The position numbers and the translations under genes were made by a program. A stretch of 64,000 nt of DNA, from NCBI GenBank assembly GCA_046759385.1, contig JBHICC010000004.1, forward strand, positions 14,514 to 78,513. The letters run 5' to 3'. The notes below the pieces were generated by a model. The model was not told the DNA's origin and ran no database searches. It worked only from the letters and a program-made list of their open reading frames with translations. This DNA comes from JBHICC01 sp046759385 (GTDB lineage: Bacteria; Pseudomonadota; Gammaproteobacteria; Acidiferrobacterales; SPGG2). Shown here one piece after another: positions 24,760 through 33,474 of this stretch (position 1 is the first letter of the stretch; every line of letters starts with the position of its first letter).

Positions 24760-25949
24760 GACCAGAACTCTGTTCCTTTATCGAACAAGTTGCGTGACAG
24801 CACCATCTTGTGTACCTCTGAGGCGCCATCGACGAGGCGCGCTTGTCGCGCATACCGGTACATCCATTCCAGTACGGTATCCTTTGAGTAACCTTTGGCG
24901 CCGCAAAGTTGAATCGCGGTATCGACGGCCTTGTGCAAGGTATCAGCGACTGCCACCTTGGCCATCGAGACTTCCTTGCGGGCGAAGTCGCCTTGATCCA
25001 GTTTCCACGCCGCATGCATCGTTAGCAACCGGCCGGCGTGTACGTCCAGTGCCGCTTCGCCAAGCATCCACTGCACGCCTTCATGGTCGGCAAGCGTTAC
25101 CCCGAATGCCTCACGCTCCCGTATGTACGCCGTCGCGATTTCGAGTGCACGCCGGGCCATCCCAAGCCAGCGCATGCAGTGCGTCAGCCGCGCAGTGCCG
25201 AGTCGGATCTGTGTGACCTTGAGCCCATCACCGACCTCCATGAGACGATTCTCGTCAGGGATCTCGAGGCCATCAAACTTGAGCTCGCAATGTCCGCCGT
25301 GCTCTTCGGGTCCCATGACCGGAATTCGGCGCACTATGTGCCAGCCGGGATCGTCGCGATGAAACAAGAATGCGGTCAGACCTTTACGTGCATCATCGGA
25401 TGTGCGTGCGATCAGAATGAAGTGATGCGCGGCTTCAGCGCCGGTGATGAACCACTTATGGCCGCTGATGATCCATTTGTTCCCTTTCTTCGTTGCGGTG
25501 GTTCGCATCATACCCGCGGGATCGGAACCCGCACCTGGGTGTGGTTCCGTCATCACAATAGCCGAGCGCACCTCCCCGTCGATGATCGGTTGTAGCCAGT
25601 GCGCTTTTTGCACCTCGTTGCCTACCTTATTAAGCAGGATCATGTTGCCATCATCCGGGGCGGAGCAGTTGAAAACGGCAGGCCCGAAGATTGATCGGTT
25701 CATCTCTTCGTAACACGCGGTTATGCCAACGATCCCAAACCCTTGTCCACCGCGCTCCTTCGGCATCTGAAAACACCACAGTCCTTCGGAGCGCGCTTTC
25801 GTTCGTAGCTGCTGCAAATACACGTCTCTAATCATCTCACCTTCGTCGTAAGCCTCAGGTCTGACCTCAAGTGGGATGATGTGCTTATCGACGAAAGCGC
25901 GGATGCGTTGTCGATACGTTTCAATCTCAGGGCTCAATGTGAAGTCCAT
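24750..25949 (-). CDS. Acyl-CoA dehydrogenase of the LvaC/ACAD11 type (Asp at catalytic-Glu position)
   Basis: 399 aa, AGGA before ATG 25949. The three ACAD domains are present; FAD-binding MTEPHPGAGSDPAGMMRTTA and KWFITGAEAAHHFILIARTS are clear. Where ordinary ACADs have the catalytic Glu in Y-E-G-T-S, this protein has RLVDGASEVHKMV with Asp374. ACAD10/11 and LvaC carry Asp in the same stretch and, after phosphorylation of the 4-hydroxyl, remove phosphate to give an enoyl-CoA rather than doing simple oxidation. It is flanked by the kinase (10-nt overlap) and an SDR (12-nt gap). Substrate chain length unknown. Confidence 0.88.
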   Translation of the reverse strand: MDFTLSPEIETYRQRIRAFVDKHIIPLEVRPEAYDEGEMIRDVYLQQLRTKARSEGLWCFQMPKERGGQGFGIVGITACYEEMNRSIFGPAVFNCSAPDDGNMILLNKVGNEVQKAHWLQPIIDGEVRSAIVMTEPHPGAGSDPAGMMRTTATKKGNKWIISGHKWFITGAEAAHHFILIARTSDDARKGLTAFLFHRDDPGWHIVRRIPVMGPEEHGGHCELKFDGLEIPDENRLMEVGDGLKVTQIRLGTARLTHCMRWLGMARRALEIATAYIREREAFGVTLADHEGVQWMLGEAALDVHAGRLLTMHAAWKLDQGDFARKEVSMAKVAVADTLHKAVDTAIQLCGAKGYSKDTVLEWMYRYARQARLVDGASEVHKMVLSRNLFDKGTEFWSWD

Positions 25950-25961
25950 GGCGTATCCTGC

Positions 25962-26729
25962 TTACAGGCTTGATTGGAGGTGTCCGCCGTCGACGACAAT
26001 GGCGCTGCCGGTCATGTAGCGAGAGGCGTCCGACGCCAAAAGTAATAGCGCACCATCGAGGTCCTCGGGCGCGCCTAACCGGCGCTGCGGGATACGTTTA
26101 ATCATCGCCTGACCGGGCGCACTGGCAAAGAAATCACGATTGAGATCGGTCTTGATATATCCAGGTGCAATCGCGTTTACACGGATACCATGGCGCGCCC
26201 ACTCGAGCGCCAGCGCGCGCGTCAAGTGCATAAGGCCGGCCTTCGACGCAACATACGGAGCGGTGTGACCGGTAACACGAAAGGCGAGCACTGAGGCAAT
26301 ATTGATGATGCTGCCACCACGTTCGGCCTCGACGAGACGTCGTGCCCCCTCCTGTGCAACGAGCCATGCACCTTTGAGGTTGGTATCGACAACTCGGTCC
26401 CAATCGCGTTCCTTGAGGTCCAGCGCTGAATCTGTACTCACGACGCCAGCACTGTTGACGATGATGGATACGGGACCCATATTCGTCATTGCGATATCGA
26501 ATCCGGCGCTAACACTCTCGGATTCCATTACATCCATCGTAATGGGGAACGCGTGTCCTCCTCTCGATTTAATCTGTTCAGCGGCGTCACGCAGTTGATC
26601 CTGGCGCCGCGCAGCAAGCACAACCGCCGCGCCGGCACCTGCCAAGGTCGATGCGAAGTGGCGCCCGAGACCACTTGATGCACCCGTCACTAAGGCCGTC
26701 TCTCCGGTTAGGTCAAGCGACACGGACAT
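25962..26729 (-). CDS. SDR-family oxidoreductase (3-hydroxyacyl-CoA dehydrogenase type)
   Basis: 255 aa from ATG 26729; the open frame upstream overlaps the BtuF-like gene and is not SDR-like. Motifs: nucleotide loop TGASSGLG (14-21), NSAGVV, catalytic Ser in NIASVLAF, YVASK (Tyr-x-x-x-Lys), and IRVNAIAPGYIKTDLNRDFF. In the Lva pathway an SDR oxidises the 3-hydroxyacyl-CoA formed after phosphate removal and hydration, which this protein could do. It starts 28 nt after the BtuF-like stop, so that gene may head the transcript. Confidence 0.85.
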   Translation of the reverse strand: MSVSLDLTGETALVTGASSGLGRHFASTLAGAGAAVVLAARRQDQLRDAAEQIKSRGGHAFPITMDVMESESVSAGFDIAMTNMGPVSIIVNSAGVVSTDSALDLKERDWDRVVDTNLKGAWLVAQEGARRLVEAERGGSIINIASVLAFRVTGHTAPYVASKAGLMHLTRALALEWARHGIRVNAIAPGYIKTDLNRDFFASAPGQAMIKRIPQRRLGAPEDLDGALLLLASDASRYMTGSAIVVDGGHLQSSL

Positions 26730-26757
26730 CACTAACGGTCTCGCTTTGTTTGTTTCA

Positions 26758-27528
26758 TCAACTCTTCTGGAGCTCAGTGACGATGTTTCGTAGCGCTTTG
26801 TACCCTTCGACCAAGCGCGGTGACGGGCGTCCGAGGTAAGCCTCGGGAACGCAGTAAACACGTTGGTTTACAAGTGCCCTCATCAACCGCCAGGCTTCAT
26901 TGCGATAAACCACGTTGGGCCGGTACTTCTCCGGTTTGACGCCGCACCATGAAATAACGATGGCGTCGGGATCAAGTGAGCACAGCTCGGCGTCCTCTAG
27001 CGGTGTGCTCTTCACATCACGTTGGGCCAGCGGATTGACGGCGCCGGCCGCGGCCAGGAGCATGTTGACCCAGCTTTGCTTCCCGGGCGCGATTACCGGT
27101 TTGGGCCACCACTGCACGAGTATGCTTGGGCGGCGATGACTGCTGTGCTCAACTTGGATATGTTGGCACATGCTCGCCACCACCGCTTCACCACGCTGTG
27201 ACACACCCAGCAAGTGCGCGATCTCACGAATGTCACGGTAAACGTCGTCTAGTGAGGTTGGCGCCGGTGCATGGTAGGGCAGCTCGGCTTGCTTTAACGC
27301 CGCCACGATCTTCTCATGCCCGGGCACAGTCAGTGAGGCGAGCACCAAATCGGGTTTGAGTGCCCGCACCCGCTCTATCTCGATGCCCAGATCAGGGCCC
27401 ACACGTGGCAGGCGCTCGACAACCTCCTCGGGGTAGTCCGAATGGTCGTCTACGCCCACCAGTAAATCGGCGCAGTCGAGCGCACATACGATCTCGGTAT
27501 TCGAGCAGTTCAGTGATACGACCCGCAT
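26758..27528 (-). CDS. BtuF-like cobalamin-binding protein lacking a signal peptide
   Basis: 256 aa from ATG 27528. The fold is the two-lobed class III binding protein (RVVSLNCSNTEIVCALDCAD, LVGVDDHSDYPEEVV, VRALKPDLVLASLTVPGHEK, GRPSPRLVEGYKALRNIV). It resembles the orphan cobalamin-binding proteins found away from BtuCD. No signal peptide is seen at this start; the upstream extension to 27642 has a Cys/Arg-rich start that is not a convincing signal either. No BtuC or BtuD gene is in the window. It could be cytoplasmic or use an unseen start. B12 binding is inference by family. Confidence 0.72.
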   Translation of the reverse strand: MRVVSLNCSNTEIVCALDCADLLVGVDDHSDYPEEVVERLPRVGPDLGIEIERVRALKPDLVLASLTVPGHEKIVAALKQAELPYHAPAPTSLDDVYRDIREIAHLLGVSQRGEAVVASMCQHIQVEHSSHRRPSILVQWWPKPVIAPGKQSWVNMLLAAAGAVNPLAQRDVKSTPLEDAELCSLDPDAIVISWCGVKPEKYRPNVVYRNEAWRLMRALVNQRVYCVPEAYLGRPSPRLVEGYKALRNIVTELQKS

Positions 27529-27659
27529 GCGAATCGCAAGCGTAGCAGGAAAGCTGTCGCCAGTAACAGCACGAGCCCCCCGACAGAGCCGAAGCCGGGG
27601 CTGTAGCCTTGTGGCGCACAGCGATACTATTGAGATCGCCAAATCCTTTTGTTCCGGCT

Positions 27660-28334
27660 ATGAAAGCACTTGTGTTTTGGAGCAGCGGTAAGGACAGCGC
27701 TTATGCGCTGGATGTTTTGCGTCGACAGGGTGGTGTCGAGATATCGGGCCTATTAACGACCGTGAACAGGCCGCCGGGACGGGTCGCGATTCATGCCGTA
27801 CGCGAGGCACTGCTGCACGAACAAGCGCACGCGTGTGGCCTGCCACTCATCACTGTGCCGATTCCGGATCCCTGCCCCAACGATGTGTACGAGGCGGCCA
27901 TTGGTGACGCGCTGGCGCATGCGAAGCAGAGCGGCTTAGACGCTGTCGTGTTTGGCGACTTGTTTCTCGAGGACATTCGTATCTATCGCGAGTCACTACT
28001 GGCGAGCGCTGGCGTCAAGCCGCTGTTTCCATTATGGCAAAGGGACACGCGCACACTGGCGAACGAAATGGTAGCGAAAGGGCTGCGGGCGCACGTTACC
28101 TGCGTCGACGCCAAGGCGTTACCCGATTCTTTTGCCGGACGTGTTTTTGATAACGATTTTCTCGACGATCTCCCGAAGGGCGTGGATCCTTGCGGCGAGA
28201 ACGGGGAGTTTCATACTTTCGCCTATGCCGGTCCGATGTTTCAAAGGAGGATCACTGTGCGCGTTGGCGAAATCACACAGCGTGGACCTTTCGTGTACGC
28301 TGATGTCTTGCCCGCAGCCGAAGGGGAACGTTGA
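27660..28334 (+). CDS. PP-loop ATPase, diphthine-ammonia ligase (Dph6/MJ0570) family
   Basis: 224 aa from ATG 27660. The P-loop-like WSSGKDSAYALDVLRRQGGV at the N-terminus and GVDPCGENGEFHTFAY at the C-terminus define the Dph6-type adenine nucleotide alpha-hydrolases. Eukaryotic Dph6 amidates diphthine, but bacteria lack diphthamide, so the bacterial role is unknown. Genome-context studies have placed such PP-loop genes near B12 transport genes, and here it diverges from a BtuF-like gene. It overlaps the following 4Fe-4S gene by one nucleotide (TGATG). Confidence 0.85.
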   Translation: MKALVFWSSGKDSAYALDVLRRQGGVEISGLLTTVNRPPGRVAIHAVREALLHEQAHACGLPLITVPIPDPCPNDVYEAAIGDALAHAKQSGLDAVVFGDLFLEDIRIYRESLLASAGVKPLFPLWQRDTRTLANEMVAKGLRAHVTCVDAKALPDSFAGRVFDNDFLDDLPKGVDPCGENGEFHTFAYAGPMFQRRITVRVGEITQRGPFVYADVLPAAEGER

Positions 28335-29023
28335 TGCATTTGGCAGAAATTGATTCGCGTATTCAGGCCGTGGGATTGATTTTGCGCGGCGGATTTCATC
28401 CTGAGCCAGCGGATCAGGTATCACCGCTGCCCGATGGTCGGGTTGTGAAAACCGTCGTGCTTGTCGGTAACGCGGGAGAGTCAATGTGGAAGGCTTATGC
28501 CCAGATCGATGCGCATAGAGATGAGCCTGATCCGCTCAATCGTTGGACGCGCGAGGTGCTAAATCCTGTAGCCGAACAGTGCAGTGCGCACGTACTGTTT
28601 CCGTTCGATGGTCCACCCTTTCTGCCGTTTCAGCGCTGGGCGCAACGGGCCGAGTCTGTCACACCATCGCCGATCGGCCCGTTAATACACCCAGATTACG
28701 GGTTGTGGCACGCCTACCGCGCTGCGTTGCTGTTTGCCGCATTGATTGAGCTGCCGCCATTTACCCCACGGCCGAGTCCATGTGAGACCTGCGAGACACG
28801 ACCATGCTTGGCTGCTTGCCCCGTTGATGCACTGAGTCCCGGGCGGTTCGACCTTAAAGCCTGCCGCGACCATATTGCGAAGGTGGCCGGTGCCGAGTGC
28901 CTACATCATGGTTGTCTGGCACGGCGCGCCTGTCCCATTGGCCGAGAGTTTATGTATGTCCCGGGACAGATGCGCTTCCACATGAAAGCGTTCTTGCGTT
29001 CCGCGAAAAAACGAGATTCGTGA
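28334..29023 (+). CDS. QueG-like 4Fe-4S protein
   Basis: 229 aa from ATG 28334 with AGGGGA 7 nt upstream. Its C-terminal half carries two cysteine clusters: CETCETRPCLAACPVDAL and CLHHGCLARRACPIG, enough for two 4Fe-4S centres. The N-terminal half has PDYGLWHAYRAALLFAALIE, similar to the cobalamin-binding half of epoxyqueuosine reductase QueG and reductive dehalogenases. It is much shorter than QueG (about 380 aa). Coupled to the PP-loop gene. A B12-related reductase is a reasonable hypothesis; the family has no assigned reaction. The stop codon lies in a heptamer repeat. Confidence 0.75.
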   Translation: MHLAEIDSRIQAVGLILRGGFHPEPADQVSPLPDGRVVKTVVLVGNAGESMWKAYAQIDAHRDEPDPLNRWTREVLNPVAEQCSAHVLFPFDGPPFLPFQRWAQRAESVTPSPIGPLIHPDYGLWHAYRAALLFAALIELPPFTPRPSPCETCETRPCLAACPVDALSPGRFDLKACRDHIAKVAGAECLHHGCLARRACPIGREFMYVPGQMRFHMKAFLRSAKKRDS

Positions 29024-29099
29024 TTCGTAGTTCGTGACTCGTAGCAGAGAATTTTTTATGATGACCTGACTTGTCTGCTACCGATCACTAGTTGCTAAC
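29016..29099. repeat. Intergenic heptamer-repeat element 1
   Basis: First arm 29016-29050: ATTCGTG, ATTCGTA, GTTCGTG, ACTCGTA, GCAGAGA. Then 21 nt, then an inverted second arm of four heptamers at 29072-29099 (complement: GTTAGCA, ACTAGTG, ATCGGTA, GCAGACA). GTAGCAGA (29041-29048) pairs perfectly with TCTGCTAC (29074-29081). The TGA stop of the upstream gene (29021-29023) lies inside the repeat. It shares its plan with elements at 40056 and 44874. Confidence 0.75.
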
Positions 29100-29114
29100 C
29101 ACCGAGATAAAACA

Positions 29115-29540
29115 GTGCGCACTGATTCCGATTGTATCTTCTGCAAGATCGTTGCCGGTGAGATTCCGTGTTTCAAGCTCTATGAGGACGATCAGACAAT
29201 TGCGTTCATGGACATCAACCCTGCGAACGCAGGCCATGCGCTAGCGATTCCCAAGGAGCATTGGGAAGATGTCTACGCCATCCCGCCAGAGTTGATCGCA
29301 GCTACATCAAAGACCCTGAAGAAAGTGGCCGAAGCGGTGAGTAAGACGCTGAACCCTGAGGGGATCAATCTGGTTCAAGCCAACGGCAAAGGCGCAGCGC
29401 AGTCGGTGTTACATTTCCATATGCATGTCGTCCCGCGTAAGCAGGGCGATGATCTCAGGCTCAACTGGGGGCTGCGTCCTGGGGATATGGATGTCATCAA
29501 AGCGGTGTTCGAGCGCGTCAAAGCGAATATGCCGAACTGA
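29115..29540 (+). CDS. HIT-family hydrolase
   Basis: 141 aa from GTG 29115. DCIFCKIVAGEIPCFKLYED with the two Cys of the HIT zinc site and HFHMHVVPRKQGDDLRLNWG (His-x-His-x-His) identify the histidine-triad family, which hydrolyses AMP linked to amines, phosphates or other nucleotides. The Cys-x-x-Cys and MDINPANAGHALAIPKEHWE fit the bacterial Hit group. A second HIT protein (HinT type) is at 41830-42186. It follows the heptamer element by 15 nt. Cellular substrate unknown. Confidence 0.9.
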   Translation: MRTDSDCIFCKIVAGEIPCFKLYEDDQTIAFMDINPANAGHALAIPKEHWEDVYAIPPELIAATSKTLKKVAEAVSKTLNPEGINLVQANGKGAAQSVLHFHMHVVPRKQGDDLRLNWGLRPGDMDVIKAVFERVKANMPN

Positions 29541-29738
29541 CTGGGCACAGGCTTCGACCGGGGCTCAGCCGGCTAGGGGGGTCATCTTAAATAACGCCAA
29601 AACAATAAGTTATGTGTACGATCGGCCTACGACAATGCGCAGATCCGCTCCGTCGTGTGTTGCAAAGTCCCTGCAAATAAGGAACATTTAAAATTCTTGT
29701 AAGCCAGTGTGTATGCTGGCGGTCCAAAGGGTGATCGC

Positions 29739-31715
29739 GTGAACGACACAAAGACGGTTTCCGTCGCCGAATCGAACACCGAGCTGGATACCTTCCCCAA
29801 GCTCTTGCTCGAGCGTGCCCGCTTCCATGCGACTAGGCCCGCGATCCGCGAGAAAGACTACGGCATCTGGCAAACGTGGACCTGGAGCCAAGTTGCCGAC
29901 GAGGTGCGTGCACTCGCATGCGGTCTCGCGGCCAAAGGACTCAAGCGCGGCGACAAGGTCGCCATTATTGGCGATAACCGCCCGCGACTTTACTGGGCCA
30001 TGTGCGCGGCACAATGTCTCGGCGGGATTCCGGTGCCTATGTATCAGGACTCCGTCGCACAGGAGCTGCAGTACGTCTTGGAGCATGCCGAGGCGCGCTT
30101 TGCGCTGGCCGAGGACCAGGAGCAAGTCGACAAGCTGTTAGAGATCAAGGATCGGTGCCCGAAACTGGAGCTGATCATCTACGATGACTCGCGCGGGTTG
30201 CGTAACTATACGCAGGAGTACTTGTACGATTTCGAGGATGTTCAGAAGCTGGGACGTGAGTTCGACGCAAGTCACTCCGGCTTTTTCATGGATCAGGTCA
30301 ATACCGGCCGGGGAGGCGATGTCTCGGTTATCTTGTATACCTCAGGCACGACCGGTAGTCCCAAAGGGGTTATTCTGACGCACGATAACGTCGTCATCTC
30401 GGCACGCAACGGCATCAAGTTCGACAATCTGCATGAGGATGACGAGGTGCTGGCATATCTACCCATGGCGTGGGTGGGCGACCATGTATATTCATACGGT
30501 GAGTCTTACGTGGGCGGGTTCTGTGTCAGCTGTCCCGAGAGCAGCGCGACCGTGCTGACGGATTTGCGCGAGGTAGGGCCGACCTTTTTCTTTGCGCCGC
30601 CACGCATCTACGAAAACATTCTCACGACCGTGATGATAAGGATGGAGGATGCCGGCTGGCTGAAGCGTAAGCTCTTTGACTTCTTCATGACGGTGGCACG
30701 GCGCAGCGGCGCGCCCATCCTCGATGGCAAAACGGTACCCTTCAAAGATCGATTGCTTTATGCGCTTGGCAACGTGTTTGTGTACGGGCCGCTGCGCAAT
30801 ACCTTGGGCTTCTCGCGAATACGGCTGGCGTACACAGCCGGCGAGGCAATCGGCCCGGATATCTTTGATTTCTATAGATCGCTCGGGATCAACGTGAAAC
30901 AGCTCTACGGTCAGACCGAAGCGTCCGTGTTTGTCACGATGCAGCCCGATGCGCAGGTCAAGCTCGACACCGTGGGCACACCCGCTCCGGAGGTAGAGAT
31001 CAAGATTGCCAACAGCGGTGAGGTGTTGTACCGCAGCCCAGGCGTCTTTCAGGAGTATTACAAGAACAGCGAAGCCACGGCCGCGACCAAGACATCGGAC
31101 GGTTGGGTCCACACCGGCGATGCCGGATTCTTCGATGAGGATGGACACCTCAAGATCATCGACCGGGCTAAGGATGTCGGTAAACTCAATGATGGCTCCA
31201 TGTTCGCGCCCAAGTACCTCGAGAATAAGCTCAAGTTCTTTCCCTATATCAAAGAGGCGGTCACCTTTGGTGATACACGAGACTACGTGACTGCATTGCT
31301 TAACATCGATCTCGAGGCTGTCGGTAACTGGGCCGAGCGGCACAACATCCCATACGGTAGCTACCAGGAACTCGCTGCCCGCAGGGAGGTTTACGAGCTA
31401 CTTCAGAGCTGTGTCGAACAGGTAAACCGAGACCTGGCAAAAGACTCCCATCTCGCTTCGTCGCAGATCCATCGGTTCCTGGTCCTGCACAAGGAGTTAG
31501 ATGCCGATGACGGTGAGCTTACCCGCACCCGCAAGGTACGTCGCAGTTTCGTCGCTGAAAAGTATGACAAACTGGTCGAGGCGCTCTACGCTGACGGGTC
31601 ACGTTGCAAGATCGAAACCGAAGTAACCTTCGAGGATGGTCGCAAAGGATCTGTGCGCGCTGACCTCGAGATACGCGACGTGTCGCGTAACGAGCTTGCC
31701 ACGGCCGCTAACTGA
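29739..31715 (+). CDS. Long-chain acyl-CoA synthetase (FadD15 type) of the LIV transporter cluster
   Basis: 658 aa from GTG 29739, with AAGGGTG upstream; an earlier GTG at 29709 would add ten residues. ANL motifs: ILYTSGTTGSPKGVILTHDN, YGQTEASVFVT, GWVHTGDAGFFDEDGHLKII, and a C-terminal RTRKVRRSFVAEKY lysine region. The length and C-terminal extension match the large AMP-forming synthetases related to mycobacterial FadD15. It starts 199 nt after the HIT gene and is followed after 13 nt by LivG, so the synthetase and an ABC importer are one operon. This suggests import of a carboxylic acid and its immediate activation. Confidence 0.9.
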   Translation: MNDTKTVSVAESNTELDTFPKLLLERARFHATRPAIREKDYGIWQTWTWSQVADEVRALACGLAAKGLKRGDKVAIIGDNRPRLYWAMCAAQCLGGIPVPMYQDSVAQELQYVLEHAEARFALAEDQEQVDKLLEIKDRCPKLELIIYDDSRGLRNYTQEYLYDFEDVQKLGREFDASHSGFFMDQVNTGRGGDVSVILYTSGTTGSPKGVILTHDNVVISARNGIKFDNLHEDDEVLAYLPMAWVGDHVYSYGESYVGGFCVSCPESSATVLTDLREVGPTFFFAPPRIYENILTTVMIRMEDAGWLKRKLFDFFMTVARRSGAPILDGKTVPFKDRLLYALGNVFVYGPLRNTLGFSRIRLAYTAGEAIGPDIFDFYRSLGINVKQLYGQTEASVFVTMQPDAQVKLDTVGTPAPEVEIKIANSGEVLYRSPGVFQEYYKNSEATAATKTSDGWVHTGDAGFFDEDGHLKIIDRAKDVGKLNDGSMFAPKYLENKLKFFPYIKEAVTFGDTRDYVTALLNIDLEAVGNWAERHNIPYGSYQELAARREVYELLQSCVEQVNRDLAKDSHLASSQIHRFLVLHKELDADDGELTRTRKVRRSFVAEKYDKLVEALYADGSRCKIETEVTFEDGRKGSVRADLEIRDVSRNELATAAN

Positions 31716-31728
31716 CGAGGTTCCCACA

Positions 31729-32517
31729 GTGGCGACCGCCAGAGAGTCCGAGCAGATCTTGCTTAGTGCCGAGAACGTAAGTCTCGCCTTCGGCGGCGTG
31801 CGCGCACTCGAGAACGTGAGTTTCGATGTGCGCCAAGGCGAGATCCGCGCCATTATCGGCCCTAACGGCGCGGGCAAGAGCTCGATGCTCAACGTCATCA
31901 ACGGCTTTTACCATCCACAAGAAGGGGCTATTACCTACAAAGGCGTGACACGCGAACAGATGCGCACTCACGAGGCTGCCGCACAAGGCATTGCCCGTAC
32001 CTTTCAGAACATCGGGCTTTTCAAAGGTATGACGACGCTCGATAACATCATGACCGGGCGCAACCTCAAGATGCATAGCAATTTTCTGTGGCAGGCGTTG
32101 TACATTGGGCCTGCGCGCAACGAGGAGATGGTGCACCGCGAAAGCGCCGAGCGCATCATCGATTTCCTCGAGATTCAGGCAATCCGCAAGACTCACGTTG
32201 GCCGTTTGCCTTATGGTCTGCAAAAACGGGTAGAGTTAGGGCGCGCGCTCGCGGCAGAACCGGATCTGTTGCTACTCGATGAGCCAATGGCGGGCATGAA
32301 TACCGAGGAGAAGGAGGACATGTGTCGTTTTGTCCTCGATGTGAACGAGCAGTTCGGTACCACAATCGTGCTGATCGAGCATGACATGGGTGTAGTGATG
32401 GACATCTCGGACCGCGTCGTGGTGTTGGACTATGGCCGCAAGATTGCTGACGGCACGCCCGACGAGGTGCGCGGCAACCAAGAAGTTATCGATGCTTACC
32501 TCGGTGTAGCGCATTAA
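31729..32517 (+). CDS. livG: LIV-type ABC transporter ATPase 1
   Basis: 262 aa from GTG 31729 (GAGG 8 nt upstream); earlier in-frame codons lie inside the synthetase gene. Walker A GPNGAGKSS, ABC signature in LPYGLQKRVELGRALAAEPD (a degenerate LSxGQ, common in LivG), Walker B LLLLDEPMAGMN, and the switch His in IVLIEHDM. Works with the LivF-type ATPase at 35989 and the two permeases in an importer of the branched-chain amino acid family (HAAT). The neighbouring CoA ligases argue that the substrate is an organic acid rather than an amino acid. Confidence 0.9.
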   Translation: MATARESEQILLSAENVSLAFGGVRALENVSFDVRQGEIRAIIGPNGAGKSSMLNVINGFYHPQEGAITYKGVTREQMRTHEAAAQGIARTFQNIGLFKGMTTLDNIMTGRNLKMHSNFLWQALYIGPARNEEMVHRESAERIIDFLEIQAIRKTHVGRLPYGLQKRVELGRALAAEPDLLLLDEPMAGMNTEEKEDMCRFVLDVNEQFGTTIVLIEHDMGVVMDISDRVVVLDYGRKIADGTPDEVRGNQEVIDAYLGVAH

Positions 32518-32531
32518 CGGCTAAGGAGAAG

Positions 32532-33467
32532 ATGGAAACACTATACGCATTCTTCGTTGCCCCGTTTGCCGATATCTGGAGCGGCCCGGTGTTCTTCGCG
32601 GAGGTCGTGATTAACGGCCTGTTAACGGGCGTCATGTACTCGCTGGTCGCGCTAGGCTTCGTACTGATCTTCAAGGCGTCGGGCGTATTCAACTTTGCCC
32701 AGGGCGTGATGGTACTTTTTGCGGCGCTAACCTTGGTAGGACTGATCGAGCACGGTGTACCGGTTTGGCTCGCGCTGATTCTGACAATGGCGGTCATGGT
32801 CGCACTCGCCTTTGCGATCGAGCGCGTTATGCTGAGGCCGCTCGTGAATCAAGAGCACATCATCCTATTTATGGCGACGATAGGGTTGACATTTTTCCTC
32901 GAGGGTTTCGGCGAGCTTCTGTGGGGTAGCAACGTGAAGAAGCTCGATGTCGGCATCCCCAGCGAGTCCTTCGAGATCGGCGGCATCCTGCTGAACGAGT
33001 TTGATTTATTCGCTGCGGTTACTGGTGCCGTGTTAGTGGGTGTGCTGGCGGTTTTCTTTCACAAGACGCCGGTTGGTCGGGCGCTGCGAGCAGTGGCCGA
33101 TGACCACCAGGCGGCCATGTCCGTGGGTATTCCCTTGAAGACGATCTGGGTAATTGTGTGGTCGGTGGCGGGCATCGTCGCGATGGTGGCGGGCATCATG
33201 TGGGGTGCGAAGAGCGGTGTGCAGTTCTCGTTATCATTGATCGCGCTTAAGGCGCTTCCGGTACTGATTCTCGGAGGCTTCACGTCGGTCCCAGGTGCGA
33301 TCATCGGCGGACTTATTATAGGTGTCGGCGAAAAAGTCGCTGAGATCTATTGGGGGCCACTGGTCGGCGGCGCGATCGAGAACTGGTTTGCATATGTACT
33401 GGCGTTGGTGTTTCTCCTCTTCCGGCCGCAAGGGTTATTTGGAGAGAGAATTATCGAACGAGTTTGA
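32532..33467 (+). CDS. livH: LIV-type ABC transporter permease 1
   Basis: 311 aa, with AAGGAG before the ATG. Eight or nine membrane helices. Family blocks are INGLLTGVMYSLVALGFVLI, FNFAQGVMVLFAALTLVG, the coupling region FHKTPVGRALRAVADDHQAA with MSVGIPLKTIWV, and ALPVLILGGFTSVPGAIIGG. Forms the translocation pore with the second permease (LivM). It lies 14 nt after LivG. Confidence 0.9.
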   Translation: METLYAFFVAPFADIWSGPVFFAEVVINGLLTGVMYSLVALGFVLIFKASGVFNFAQGVMVLFAALTLVGLIEHGVPVWLALILTMAVMVALAFAIERVMLRPLVNQEHIILFMATIGLTFFLEGFGELLWGSNVKKLDVGIPSESFEIGGILLNEFDLFAAVTGAVLVGVLAVFFHKTPVGRALRAVADDHQAAMSVGIPLKTIWVIVWSVAGIVAMVAGIMWGAKSGVQFSLSLIALKALPVLILGGFTSVPGAIIGGLIIGVGEKVAEIYWGPLVGGAIENWFAYVLALVFLLFRPQGLFGERIIERV

Positions 33468-33474
33468 CGAATCA

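Noticed and set aside
27529..27659. Cobalamin riboswitch ahead of the BtuF-like or PP-loop gene
   Set aside because: I looked on both strands for the B12 box and its GCC-ACTG/GGGAA elements and found none; the region is only 131 nt.
30492..31343. 283-codon minus-strand frame inside the long-chain acyl-CoA synthetase
   Set aside because: It lies wholly opposite a well-supported enzyme gene and reads as the complement of its codons; no family motif or ribosome site.
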